A stretch of DNA of 64,000 nt. It comes from Parasponia andersonii. Lineage: Eukaryota > Streptophyta > Magnoliopsida > Rosales > Cannabaceae. A model generated the notes under the pieces. That model worked only from the letters and a program-made list of their open reading frames with translations, made no database searches and was not told the origin of the DNA. Made by a program: the position numbers and the translations under genes. The stretch lies in the NCBI GenBank assembly GCA_002914805.1, contig JXTB01000167.1, positions 266,813 to 330,812 of the forward strand, written 5' to 3'. Positions within the stretch are counted from its first letter, which is position 1, and the number at the start of each line of letters is the position of its first letter. Below are positions 36,500 to 49,171 of this stretch, piece by piece.

Positions 36500-37080
36500 T
36501 GAAACAATGGAGGCTTGAGACACGTAAGAATATGCTTTCCTTAAAGCATTATTTGGCTAGGTTACTTGAACAGAATTCACATGCAAATAGTTTTTAGGAT
36601 ATAACAAGCCTTAGTAAGTTCTTACACCAAGAAAAAATGAAAAAACTTTAATTTAGAAGTAAGAACACTTTGAATTTCTGGAAATTTTTTATCTCAAAAG
36701 ACTCACAAAGATGATGAAAAAATTAACTTAAGATTGTTAATTTTTATTATACTTTGTATATAGTTGTGTCTATTGCAAAAGAACAGAACTTTGGATGCAA
36801 TTTTTTTGAAAAATTGCAACATTTCATGAATTAGGGGGGTGACATGGCGGTGCTTGAGGCTTGTGCGGTCGCACAAAGCGCTCTGGAATTTGGCGCAGTC
36901 CAATTGCGCTGTGGCACTAAAGCCTTACGCGGCTACTTAGTACTCTTAGGTTTGAGGCACAATATGTGTCTCAGTTGCGCTGCCGCGCTAGGGCCTTGCT
37001 CGGCCGCATAAGGTCCCTTCCTTATTTTTATATTTAAACAATTATAATAGAATGTAGATTCCATGGTTGACAGGGCTCAT
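36500..37080 (-). repeat. Probable 5' LTR/leader of the copia fossil
   Basis: It lies directly upstream of gag on the minus strand. The block around 'atgctttccttaaagcatta' resembles plant copia LTR/leader DNA. Near 36840-37015 there is a GC-rich patch with phrases such as 'gcggtcgcac' and 'cggccgcataa'. LTR ends and PBS were not located. Confidence 0.35.
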
Positions 37081-38092
37081 GCAGGGGAACCAACATGTGA
37101 GTTAGTTACTTACGTACAATGAAATAAAACTACCAACATATATATCTGATTAAAGGTTAGATGAATTATTCGACCTGAGCAATTAGTACTAATGGGATAA
37201 TTTTCGGATATCCTTAACTAACTATATTTATTTTGAATATTTGTTAAATTATTTACTTAGGAAATCCTAACCATATATATTCATATATATATATATATAT
37301 AGGCACAATTCAGTAGATATTTTTTTTTAGTTATTTATACGTATTGTTTTATCCAATTAAAATTCATCACGCATAAGTAAATAAAGAAAAACATAAAATA
37401 AAGTAAAATAATATAAATTTATTTTATTTTTTTTCCCAATTATTCAAATCATGATAGTCCATAAATAATGATCCAATAACTAAAAATAAACTACTTTTAC
37501 GCCCTATAATATATATATATATATAGATATATATACATTCAAGCAAACCTCATCTTGCTTATAATAAATAGGTGGTCAACCCAATCAGAATACCACAATA
37601 ATTGTCTATAGAATTCAGTTAAGATCAATGTTAATTGTAATGTTTCTCCTAATTAATTATGAAACATCTATGGAAAAGAGTATCAAACAAAAAGAAAAAA
37701 AGATCATAAACCAATAATTAAAGTACAAAAAAACGCACATATGAACAACGAATAACCACAAGTTGCATGTGGGGTTATTAAAATGACAAATTTGCATAAC
37801 CGTATCAATGTAGGTCGCCACACTACACTTCGTTATGGTTTGATTATAATAAAACATGATTCACAATCTTTTGTTCGGTTCTGAAAAAGCATGTTCTCAC
37901 TAAAAACCCTTCTTAAAATATTAATTAATAAGAAGACTAATAAATAAGAAATTATCACAGCTTTTGTATGTTTAATTAATCTGGTAATTTTATTTTATAG
38001 ACGCTAAATTACAACTTAAATGTACATTATAAAATCACTCACCGGTGATCATAAAAATGTAGATATAAAGCGGAATCTTCTAAAGAGTAAAA

Positions 38093-39060
38093 CTTATTTG
38101 GGGAATTATATTCATACCGCGGTTCAACATAAAGGCACCCCATTTTTAGTCAAATTATTTTTAAAAATAAAATTTTAACCTTATTATAAATATTATGAAA
38201 TAGAATTTGTATTAAGACATCCCATTCTTGGATTAAAAAAGAAACTGTAAATAATAAAATGAAAACCTTGCCCATAAATAGTGTAAGATAGAGTTTTTTT
38301 TATTCCCTAAACCTAATCAAGAATAAGTAATTTTTTATTATTGATAATCGGACAACATCCTTCATTAAAACACGAAACCTACTATAATCAAATATATTTG
38401 AGATCATATGCAATTTTTAATTTGCATTGTGAGGGTTTGAGGAATAGGCGTTGTTTTTAAACCCCTTCATCCATACTCGAGCGTGATCCCAAACCCTTCT
38501 TTTCGATTACATGAAATAATATTTTAGCCATGAACATAAATAAACAAGGCACATATGAGATGGATGAGAAAGAGCCCCATAATTAGCACAGGAATTCTAC
38601 TTAGAAAAAATCGTCACATTTTCTTTTTATTCAAGATTATATGTTATGGAATCCTCATTATTCGTTTTATCTTGTTGCATCTCACTGGAAGGCATCCATC
38701 CCATAGTACAAACTAAACCAAGGTTCAATTCAAGGAAAAAAAAAAAAAAGAAGAAATATTATTAATATAGGTATAAAAATTAAAATAAGTAACCAAATAC
38801 TGAAAACCGAAAAAAACCAAAGAATAAATATCTTCAAGCTATAAGAAAAAACAACACAAGATATACATAGAAATGTGAGAAATTAAAATGTTATCAGATT
38901 GGGGAGGGGAGGGATTTTATACAAGAAGAAGGAAACAAAAAAAGCTTGAATTGAAGATTGTGTTAAGAAATGGGATGTAGTAAGTGTTTTTAATCATTTA
39001 ATTTTGTCCAATTAAGGTGCCTTTATACAACTTAGAGGTATTATACCCGAACTTATTTTT
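38093..39060. repeat. Imperfect terminal inverted repeats, possible small DNA transposon
   Basis: The left arm (about 38093-38160, with 'cataaaggcacc') reads, after reverse complementing, like the right arm (about 38995-39060, 'gtataaaggcacc'), over 50-60 bases with mismatches. About 0.85 kb lies between. No transposase and no clear target duplication were found. Confidence 0.4.
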
Positions 39061-41686
39061 AGCCTTCGAATCCCATTTTGGCCCATAATTTTTTTAAATT
39101 GTTGATTTAAGGCACTTGATCTATGAAAATATCCCAGTTTGGCCATTTCTATTGCTCTTCCTTTATAAACAAATGGAAAAGTCCATATTTTGGCCCTTTG
39201 AATTATTATAAAATCCTATATTAATCCTAATAGTTCGAAACATCCCTATTTTAGCACATGATCCATCAAAGTGTCTCTTTTTAAAAAAAAATAAAAAAAT
39301 TATAGTCACTTTATTATTAGAAATAAACAAAAAAGAGTATGTGTCACTCATATGAACCTTTTAGTATAAATATATTAAGGATAAATTTAGGTAGATAACT
39401 AATATTCTAAATTTAATTAAATAGATATCCACTTTTTAAATTTTATAGCTAAATGTTGAAGTATATATATATTTTTACATTTGGTAGATATTTCAATTAA
39501 TGTACTGAGTATATAAATTTTTATATACTTAGTTTGTAATATTTTACACTTGATATATAAATATATATATCGGATATTTTGCTATAATATTTGAAAAATA
39601 GATATTTACTTAAATGGGGCCTAAAGTTCGATAATTTTTCTACAAGACCCTATATTAAGTAGTTTGCTAGACAAAAATGAATAGTATAAAAATTTTATTT
39701 TACTTAAAATTAACAATTTATTCCAATACAAAAATTAGCAATCTCCTTGTAGTCATGATTTATTTTCACTAGTTTTTTGAATCTTACTTAGATTCATCAT
39801 ATCAAGTGAGTATTACATAAGTTTAAATCAACATAATTAGAATGCACTGCCTTTTTAATAATTAAATCAATTTCTTTTATTAAAAAAATTGAGTTGTCTT
39901 ATATAATTTTAATAGTTCTTCAGGTTTTGGCATACAAATTTCAAGTTATCCTATATAATTTTTTTTTAATTTGAATTGAATAATAAAAAGATATTCATCC
40001 TAAAAATGTTTGAACTACTTACTGAAACACTCACCTAGTACGATGAGTAGATCTAAAAGTTTTTCAAAACTGAATCATAACCAAAGGGAATCAGTAACTT
40101 TTGTACCAAAATCAAAAATTTTTTATTTATTTTTAATTTTGAATAATATAAAACATTTCTACTATTTCATTTTTGTTTTGTAATTATGCTTAAGCAATCT
40201 TTGTTTAAAGCTTCATACGAGTGACGTGCATTTTTTTTTTTTGTATCTTTTTAACGATAAAATATCTAGAGATGAAAGTGAGAGAGTTCGATCGATTAAG
40301 TGCTAAAATATAGATGTTTAGATTTTCGAGGCCAAAAAAAAAGATTAATGAAGGAGCTAAGTTGAAAAACTTTTACATAACGAGAGCCCATTTTAAAGTT
40401 AGTGAGAATGGATCCCAACTAAGTTTAGAGGCTAAAAATGAGCTTTACTCTAATCTAGGCTTAGAACTTGTCTTCCAAGTTTTTAAAAAGTTGAACTAGA
40501 AAGCAGAGAAGGCTCTTATACTTTTGCCTAAGGCCCACCCTGGCTGTCCCTGAGAAGCAAAGTAAAAAAGAAACTATAATAGCCTAAATTACTTTCCAGT
40601 AAGAAGCGAAATGGAATTATTACTATATTTATCATTTATAATTGTTTATTTTAACATTTATATTTTACCTTAAAAATCTCAATCAACCATTTTTGGTTGT
40701 TATCGTTTCTACGATCTCAACTTATATTCTTTTGTATAATATGGATAAAAGACACCCTAATCTCTAATTGTCTTACTTTAAGCTTCTCTCTCACTCTTTT
40801 TTATCTGTTATCTAACTGCTTTGCTAATAAAAAACGCTAATTTTATTTTCATAAGTCTAGAGAAGAACCGAGAACACAATCATTTTTTTTTTTTGATTGA
40901 GACAATTATTCTAAATCTAAACACCTTTGAGTGTGTGTGTGTGAAATATATTATTTTGATGAATGTATCACATTTTACGCGAATTTTCTTTTTGTCGACA
41001 ATAGTGGATTGTTTTAGTGGCACTTTCATTACTTGAATGTTTACTAGTCATACGCATACAAATTTATCTATATCTGATAGCTACAAAGGAAAATTTGAAC
41101 TTCTCCTCTAATGTCTTCATATTTTAATCTATGTATCACTGTATTTGGTGATATGTATGTCTCATATTTTTCTCAAAAAGAAATCTGAGAGCGTTGACAT
41201 TAAGTGTTTCGAATTTTCTTCCCTAAAATATCTCTTGATATTTTCCCTGAGATTCGATGTCTGCTACTAGCATTTATAGTACTTTATACATGAAAAACAA
41301 AAGAATATCCTTTGAGAGACTATCATGTAAAATTATACGATCAATCATAAACTAACTAGATGTTGCTAAAAAATCATGAACTAACTAGTAATTATAAGCA
41401 CCACTGAATGGGGTGATGGTAGCAGCCTTCTGCTTAATGGTTATAGATTCAAAACGGAATATGTGCAATTTATTAAATCTGGAATTTAGTATTGTTTATA
41501 ATCAATGACATGTACCAATAAAAGTGTGACACAAATTTAATATAATGGTTTAGTCAAAAAGCATCAGTTTGGTAGGTTCGTACTTGGACTACGAGCATAT
41601 TTTGCAGATTCGTTGATCCCATCTGTGTTATTACTAAATAGCATAAAACTAAATAAATAAACATATAAAATAGTGTCAAACAAATG

Positions 41687-41797
41687 GGGATATATATGGC
41701 TAATAACCATACTGCCCAGTTGACAAACTTGTTATTTTTTTTCAATTGTTCTGAAACTAATAGTTTGAGCTGTTAGCTCTTTGATCTATAGAAAACT
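41687..41797 (+). promoter_or_regulatory. Putative core promoter and 5' UTR of the MATE gene
   Basis: A TATA-like stretch (GATATATATGG, about 41688) lies about 110 bp before the start codon. This is the only obvious candidate close to the gene; the transcription start itself cannot be seen. Confidence 0.35.
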
Positions 41798-44700
41798 ATG
41801 GATCTAGAAGAGCAAACGGCAAGCCTTCTATCTTCAAAACCAGTTCCAGTTACAGAAGTGAACGCAACCTGTTTGAGAAAAAGACTGAACAAAGATGAGA
41901 TTGTTGCTGAGGCAAAGAAGCAGCTGCAATTAGCAGGTCCTCTAGTGTGTGTTAATCTCCTAACATATTGTTTACAGGTGATTTCAGTCATGTTTGTGGG
42001 TCATCTTGGGGAATTAGCACTTGCTGGAGCTTCCATGGCCACTTCATTTGCTTCTGTAACTGGTTTTAGCTTGTTGGTAAGATGGTGTTTGTGTTTTTTT
42101 TTCCTTTAATTTATTTGTTGATTTGTTCATGTGTTATGGTTTTTCTAGAATGAAGTGCTAATCTGGGTTTTGTTCCATTAAGAGTTTTAAAGCCGAATAT
42201 GTAATCATAAATGATGATATGCTCTATAAGTGATAAGGGCTTAAACTGATGTAGGTTCTTGTTTTGATTTTGGTTTCGTTCGCTGGACTTTTATGATCTC
42301 TGGACAATAAACCAAATACTACCAGTCCATCTTAAAACCTCCAAATATTGAACTACACACTATTTGTTTCATCTTCCATTCTGACTTTACAAATTTAATA
42401 TTGTGATAGAGGTCTTGCACCATTTTTTTAAGACACTTTTCCCCCATCTTTGGCTGTAAATTATAACCGTCTTTCACGTATTTTACTTATTATGATGATA
42501 AGTTTGTTTGTATTTAAAACCACGAGAACTTGACACACTACTCTGCTAATCAATGATTCAGAAGCACAGCATTTTTTTTAATTGTATATATATGTGTATA
42601 TATATATTCTTGTATACAAGTGATTTCTTTCAAATCTTTATATGGGCAGAGGAAAAGAACTAAGAAAATGATATGTTCTTCATGCATGAAAAATTTGACT
42701 TACCAATTCATCATAATTGTTGGATAGATTGGAATGGGTAGCGCCTTGGAAACATTCTGTGGTCAGTCCTACGGAGCAAAACAGTATCGCATGCTTGGTG
42801 TTCACATGCAGAGAGGAATGCTAGTTCTTCTACTTGTTAGCATTCCCCTGGCGTTTATATGGGCAAATGCAGGCCAAATTCTTGTGTTCTTGGGTCAAGA
42901 TCCAGAGATATCGGCTGAGGCAGGCCGATATGCTAGATTCATGATACCGAGCATTTTTGCTTATGCCGTTACTCAGTGCCACACCAAGTTCTTGCAAACA
43001 CAGAACAATGTGGTTCCAATGATGGTCAGTACAGGAGTGACAACATTCCTACATGTCTTTATCTGTTGGACTCTTGTGTTCAAGTCTGGCCTTGGAAATA
43101 GAGGTGCTGCCTTGGCGAATGCAATCTCTTATTGGGTTAATGCCTTGTCATTAATTATTTATGTCAGAATCTCTCCTTCTTGCAAGAACACATGGACTGG
43201 GTTCTCTAGTGAGGCTTTTCATGGAATTCCCAAGTTCCTTAAACTCTCCATTCCTTCAGCTGTAATGTTAACGTATTATTACTTACTCCCCAACTGATTC
43301 TTTTTTTCGCTCGATATCTTTTTTCCTTTGCCTAATTTTGATCTTAGTTTTAGGACTGTCAAGATTGAGAATGTCTTCTTTCCATGTCTCTGAACAGCTT
43401 GGAAATCTGGTCATTTGAAATGATGGTCCTCTTATCTGGCCTCCTTCCTAATCCAAAACTTGAAACATCAGTCCTGTCAATCAGGTTCATATTCCGTCCT
43501 TAAATACTGCTATTGAGTAGTATATATGTGAACCAATGCATTGGTAACTAAGAAATGCAAGTTACTAACTGGTTCCAATAAAATTTTCAGCCTTAACACA
43601 TGTTCACTGGTCTACATGGTACCCCTTGGACTCAGTGGGGTGACTAGGTGAGATGGCTGCATCTTTTGTTCTGTATTATTAGAAACACTGTTTGAATCTC
43701 AACTCAAATTTGAATAAATTAGCGACGTTGTTAACATCAAGCTACTTTAAATATCATTTTAAAGGGTTAGTAACGTTGCTAATTTGTCTTAAAATAACTT
43801 TGATCTTTCCCTGCACATTAATTCCTCTTGCATTGTCTGTCAGCACAAGAGTTTCGAACGAACTGGGTGCCGGGAGGCCAGAAATAGCTCGTCTAGCAGT
43901 ATGTGTTGCACTGTCTCTGGTTGTTACAGAAGGCACGTTGGCTGCTGCTATCATGATATTGGGTCGTCAAGTATGGGGCCATTGTTACAGCAGAGAAGAA
44001 AAGGTTGTGAAATATGTTGGACAAATGTTGATTTTGATCTCAGTTTCCCACTTCTTTGATGGAATTCAATCTGTGCTTTCGGGTTTGTACCAACCATTTT
44101 TGCTTTGCTTCTTTTCCTTACCATAAAGTTTATTCTTTTCTGTATTTTTCATGTTGAAGATCAAGTATAATATCACATTTTTCACTGTATAAGAGTAATG
44201 ATAATTCAAAAAGATCTAGATATAGGTTTAATAATCCTTTTCACGGCATCTCATCTCATCATATTTCAAGTCAGCTGTAACAAAAGTTCGAATTGTCCAC
44301 AAATGTTTTCCCTGAGAAATATGTGATTCTCTGTTATGTCATGGGGATCAGGTGTGTAGAAGATTTTTTCATGTCCTTTCATTCAGAAAAAAATCAAATC
44401 TAATAAATACCCTTTGGTGCTAGAAATATTAAAGAATCGAGCTCGTTTGGAGTCTTGTCATTCTGAAGAAAGGTTCCTAAACTATTTCTGAAATTACATG
44501 AGTGACAACAGATAATAATTTCAGGTACCATTAGAGGCTCTGGGCGGCAAAAGATTGGCGCTTTCGCTAATTTGGCAGCTTATTATCTTATAGGCATTCC
44601 TATTGCCATATTGTTAGCCTTTGTCTACCACTTTGGTGGGAAGGTACTGTCACACTTTTTTTTTTTAACTGTTTACTAGTTTCTTTTATCAGCTAACTGC

Positions 44701-44978
44701 TTTCATATCTGTTTTGGAAAAGAGAATAATAATGTATTCCACAGGGGCTTTGGATGGGAATCATAGTGGCATTATTCATGCAAGCACTAGGTCTTGCTAT
44801 CCTAACCATATGCACTGATTGGGAAAAAGAGGTAAAAGTAGTTGAACTTGGTACAAATTACATATTCCATCTTCTGAATTCGGCTTATGCCCAATTATTA
44901 ATGTCCCTTTTTCAGGTGAATAAAGCTTCAGAAAGAGTACATAGCACAAAAGCTGCAAGTGATGCATCATTATCATGA
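41798..44978 (+). CDS. MATE efflux transporter, DETOXIFICATION 16-like, 8 exons
   Basis: A multidrug and toxic compound extrusion carrier; plant members export or store secondary metabolites and xenobiotics across the plasma membrane or tonoplast in exchange for protons. Exons read by eye with GT/AG sites: 41798-42076, 42728-43272, 43398-43484, 43591-43647, 43844-44082, 44525-44643, 44745-44831, 44916-44978. They join in frame to 491 residues, the usual family length, with a first MatE domain at about 45-205 and a second at about 265-425. Signature stretches are [13 protein letters not shown] (67-79), [10 protein letters not shown] (104-113), [12 protein letters not shown] and [13 protein letters not shown] (about 323-335). 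About 12 membrane segments are expected. The exon 2 donor at 43273 was chosen over one 6 bp earlier because it keeps the family spacing before LEIWSFE. The substrate cannot be told. The gene looks intact. Confidence 0.93.
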
Positions 44979-45285
44979 GACTAATCTGATTCTAGGCACT
45001 GTAATATCATATTCTGATTCTCCATTCGGGTCAAAGTCCAACACCAGCCAAAGAAAGAAAAAAGTTAATAGTAGTATAGTACTACACTGCAATTCAAGAT
45101 CTAGTATGGATATTAGGCTTTGTAGAACATGTGTGTACTCTATGTTTAGTTTTAGAGGGTGAAATATAAATCGAATTAACTATTCTAATTCTGCCTATCT
45201 AGGAGGAAAATTATGAATTTACTAGAGTTGTATGAACCCAAGAAATATTAAAAAAATATTGAGGGTAACTTTCCTTTTTCCACAG

Positions 45286-45296
45286 AATAAAATAAA
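45286..45296 (+). terminator. Poly(A) signals of the MATE gene
   Basis: Two overlapping AATAAA hexamers lie about 310 bp after the stop codon, before the copia LTR at 45660. Confidence 0.5.
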
Positions 45297-45659
45297 GGGC
45301 AGTAGAGTACAAGACGTCTGAAGTTGAAAGTGTTCTAAGTCTTTACTAAAAATCTGTTGAGGATTAAAGTGGTGCGCAGCTCGCTGTGTCCGTCGTCATA
45401 GTATGCCACTTAGTGATTTCTGTTTCGGTTCAGTGGTGATAGTTGTTTGTGCTGCTGCAGCTACCAGAAGGTCTATTAGTTTTGACTTGTGAGACGGATT
45501 TGAAAGAACCAAATCATCGGAAATGACATGTTATGCAGTATTTTTTATGGGTTTTAAGTAACTTTACTGCCAATTGTTTCGGGTTATGTACGGAGGAGTT
45601 CTGTTAATTGGTGATCTATATAGTACTACCTGATAGAACAAAAGAAAAGTTACGACATT

Positions 45660-46116
45660 TGTTAAAATTTTAGCTAGTTTTTGTATTTAATTTTAGATTT
45701 TTCCTAGGTCGTTGCTATATAAATATTTAGAATTTACAATTCGCTATAAATAAAGCTTATTATAATTGGTTTTAATCAACTTAAAATTAGTTTTCTATTG
45801 GTGGGGAGTTTTATTTCTAAGTACTTCTATAGTTTTATCTTTATTTATTTTTCCTATTTGTTTATGGGTTTTTGCATTATAGCTCAGATTTTGTATTTCT
45901 TCTTATTTGAAGTTAGTGAAGTAGTCAGCAATGTCCCGAGAACGTAGATAATTTGCCGAACTTCGCTAAATTTTGTGTTCTTTATTTTTACATTTAGTAT
46001 TTTATGATCATTTTCTGCTTTTGTTAATTTCAGTAGTTAGTTGGTAGTTTATATTTAATATTATCTTAGTATTAAATATTAAGCATTTAGAGTAGTTGTG
46101 CTTCCACTGCACAACA
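45660..46116 (+). repeat. 5' LTR of the copia element
   Basis: It starts TGTTAAAATTTT and ends TGCACAACA, 457 bp, with a TATA box (CTATATAAATA, about 45715). This is the size and end pattern of Tnt1-like LTRs. The U5 end is directly followed by AA and the PBS. Confidence 0.75.
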
Positions 46117-46118
46117 AA

Positions 46119-46130
46119 TGGTATCAGAGC
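46119..46130 (+). other. Primer binding site (initiator tRNA-Met)
   Basis: TGGTATCAGAGC is an exact match to the site complementary to plant initiator tRNA-Met, 2 bp after the LTR. Confidence 0.9.
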
Positions 46131-46181
46131 AGCAGGTTCACCCTAGGCTTTGTTTAGTAGCTATTTGAGATATTAGTAAAA

Positions 46182-48706
46182 ATGCCAGAATCTTCATCAA
46201 CGCCGGTAAAGATGAAAACTGTGACTAGTGCAAAAATCAACGTGGAGAAATTTGATGGCCGAAATAATTTCGACTTATGGCAATGCGAGATATTAGATGG
46301 TTTATGTCAACAAGATCAAGATATTACTTTGGATGAGACAAAACCAGAAAAAATTGATGATAAAGAATGGGAGAGAATCAATCGTCAAGCTTGTGGTACG
46401 ATCCGCTCATGTCTTTGTAGAGAACAAAAGTATCCATTCATACGGGAGACTTCTGCATGTAAGTTGTGGAAGGTGCTCAAGAATAAGTACATGAAGAAGA
46501 GCAATGAGAACTGGCTATACCTGAAAAAAATATTTTTCCGCCTTGAATCCTGGTACGATAATTGGTGACCACATTAATACTTTCAACCAGTTGATTGCAG
46601 ATTTGTTGAATTTGGAGAGTACTGCATTGTATAATCATGAGATTCAAAAAAAAGATCAATAGAAGAATAGGGACATTCTAACAGAAGTGTTTACAGCTAA
46701 GGGACATAGTCAAAGCTATAAGCAAGAGAAAATGAGTAGATCTCGTTCGAAGGGAAGACTTGGTAAGGATGAATGTGCCTTCTGTCATGAGAAATGATAT
46801 TGGAAGAAAGATTATCCGAAGTTACAGAATAAAGGCAAGGGCAAGGCTACTTCTGATGCATATGTAGCTGAAGTCGAAGATGATGAGTCAGATTTTGCTC
46901 TAGTTAGTCAGTCATTGATGTCTCAGCGTAACGAATGGATTTTAGATTCGAGTTGTATTTACCATATATGTCCTCACAATGAGTGGGTTTTCAACTTTGA
47001 AGAGCTAAATGGTGGAGTTGTTTACATGGGTAATAATGAATCATGTAAAAGAGCTAGGGTAGGTTCAATTCAATTGAAGAATCATGATGGATCAACTAGA
47101 GTTCTAATAGGTTTTCGGTATATACAAAAATTGAAGAAGAATCTCATCTCTTTAGGAGTTTTAGAATCTAAAGGCTTCGCTATATCTATACGAGATATAA
47201 TTTTGAAAGTCACTTCAGGTTCTTTAGTGGTAATGAAAGGTACAAGAAGAAATAACTTGTATTACTATAATGGTAGTGCAGTTATTGGATCAATTGCTGA
47301 GGTTTCTGAGGATGATGAAGCTTCAGAAATTACCAGGTTATGACATATGCGTTTGGGATATATAGGAAAAAAAACTTTCTTCAGTTTAGTGAAGCAAGGT
47401 TTACTAAAAGGAGTGATGACCTGCAAGTTAGACTTTTGTAAATATTATATTTTGGCAAAATAGACAGGAGTGAAGTTCGGCACAACAATTCACAATACTG
47501 AGGATATTCTGGATTATGTTCATTCAAATGTATAAGGACCTACCTAGATAACTTTCTTGGAAGGTATGCACTATTTTGTTACTTTTGTCGACGATTTTTC
47601 TAGAAGAGTTTGGGTGTATGTAGTAAAGACTAAGGATGATATACTTGAAGTTTTCCTTAAATAGAAAAAGATGATTGAGACTCAGACAAGCAAAAAGATC
47701 AAATGACTTTGATCAGACAATGGTAGAGAATATAGGAGTGATCCATTTTTGGGAGTTTGCCAATTTGAAGGCATTGTGCATCACTTCACAATCTGAAAAA
47801 TACCACAGTAGAATAGGGTGGCAGAACGCATGAATCAGACTTTATTGGAGAAGGTTCGGTGTATATTGGCCAATACTAGGTTGGGCAAAGTTTTTTGAGC
47901 TGAGGCAATTACGTACGCATGTCATCTCGTTAATTGTTTACCATCGACTATAATTGGAGGCAAAAACCCTTTGGAGGTATGATCTAGAAAGCCTGCTAGT
48001 GATTACAATTCTTTACATGTCTTTAGTTCTACTACCTATTATTATGTGAAAGAATTCAAGTTAGATCCGAGAGCCAAGAAAGCATTATTTATGAGCATCA
48101 GCTCAGGTGTAAAAAGATACTGACTTTGGTGTCCAAGTTCGAAGAAAATTTGGTTTAGCAGGGATGTTACTTTTGATGAGTCTACCATGTTGAAAAAGAT
48201 AATAGAAGACCAAGAGAAGACCATTAGTATTCCGTAACAGGGGGAGCTTAGTCGGCAGTAGGTGGAGTTTGAGAAAATGATAAGAGAAGTCCCAGCTACT
48301 GTTGTTGAAAATAGTGGTACCACTCCATTGGCAGAGAAAGATGTTGAAAATGAAGAAGAGGTTCCAACCCAAAAGCCTTAACAGTAGTAAGAATTAATTG
48401 CACGTAATAGGCCAAGACATGAAATTCGTAAATCTGCTCGATTTGTTGATACAGTGGCCTATGTACTTCCCATTGTAGATGATTATATTCCTTCCACGTA
48501 CAAAGATGTAGTCAGAAGTTCGGAAACTAAAAAGTGGGTGAAAACAATGGAGAAAGAAATGCAGTCTCTTCGGAAGAATGATATTTGGGAGCTAGTTTAA
48601 CTACCGAAGAATAAGAAGGTAATTAGGTGAAAATGGGTATATACAAAGAAAGAAAGATTTCCTGATAAGAATGATGTTCGTTTCAAGGCAAGATTAGTAG
48701 CGAAAG
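46182..48706 (+). pseudogene. Copia gag-pol, 5' part (broken)
   Basis: Gag starts at 46182 with a short acidic/serine leader, then INVEKFDGRNNFDLWQ, the Tork-type gag signature. A CCHC-type knuckle region lies near 46770. Protease is read at about 46915-47130 (WILDSS, then GNNESCK). The GAG-pre-integrase and integrase core follow (about 47340-47900; YFVTFVDDFSRRVWVY, AERMNQTLLEKVRCIL), and RT begins near 48400 (WVKTMEKEMQSL). It is broken in many places. Confidence 0.85.
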
Positions 48707-49171
48707 TGTGACATCCAGCTCCTCACATAATTAAAAGAGCCAATAATAAATATGTTCTAATTGCATATTAGGCATCTAGAAGTCATTAATACTAGTTTCA
48801 TAAAAATATATTCATTCCTTATGTTATGTACATTTACATACATGTTATTACACTAATGATTGTCGAAGTGTCCTGATACAGTGTAAAGGTTCAATACCCT
48901 CACACAGAGAGCTCGGTGTGCTAAAAGAACAAAGAATATAATTATGAAACAAATACTATGTGCACATGTATTAAGATCGTACTTGTTGATAACTTGGCAA
49001 ATAGTAGTTTTTCGGTAAAATATAATTTTCACGTACTTCGAAGCCAAATTCACTGTGTGTTTAACACATCAAATAGACTTAATTCAATATCTAGGACTTA
49101 TTTATAGCATTTTATTTATCGGCTCCAGGTAAGCACGAAGTGGCATTCAGGACACTAATTGGTATTTTGTT
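48707..49171 (+). repeat. LTR start of the Tekay element
   Basis: It begins TGTGACATCC and matches the first ~460 bases of the LTR at 52108. Confidence 0.85.

Larger units (their letters stand above)
30220..37080 (-). mobile_element. Ty1/copia fossil split by a nested solo LTR
   Basis: Minus-strand order: probable 5' LTR (about 36500-37080), gag start (36291-36480), later gag to the start of integrase (31658-30220). The solo LTR at 31659-36285 sits between the two gag parts with GATAG on both sides. The left part ends at the Athila-like LTR, and the rest of pol is missing. Broken in many places; lineage not assigned. Confidence 0.75.
37081..41797. other. AT-rich intergenic DNA upstream of the MATE gene
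   Basis: No gene recognised. It holds TA microsatellites (about 37280-37301, 37508-37535), an inverted-repeat pair at 38093/39060, a GT run near 40929-40942 and, near 40520-40552, a sequence like a hAT transposon end. The last few hundred bases are the promoter region of the gene at 41798. Confidence 0.5.
45660..48706 (+). mobile_element. Tork/Tnt1-like Ty1/copia element, 5' part (fossil)
   Basis: Parts in order: 5' LTR (45660-46116), PBS (46119-46130), gag, protease, integrase and the start of RT, where the Tekay element at 48707 interrupts it. The remaining RT, RNase H and 3' LTR were not found with confidence to the right. The coding region has on the order of ten or more breaks. It lies 682 bp after the MATE stop codon in the same direction. 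Confidence 0.85.

Noticed and set aside
40500-40560. Possible hAT transposon end ('gcccaccctggctgtccctg')
   Set aside because: It resembles hAT ends, but no matching opposite end or 8-bp duplication was found nearby.
43262-43274. Exon 2 donor at 43267 in the MATE gene
   Set aside because: It also joins in frame but loses two residues from a position of constant length in the family; the donor at 43273 keeps the spacing.
46119-46130. tRNA-like matches at the primer binding sites
   Set aside because: These are 12-18-base complements to tRNA 3' ends beside LTRs, not tRNA genes.
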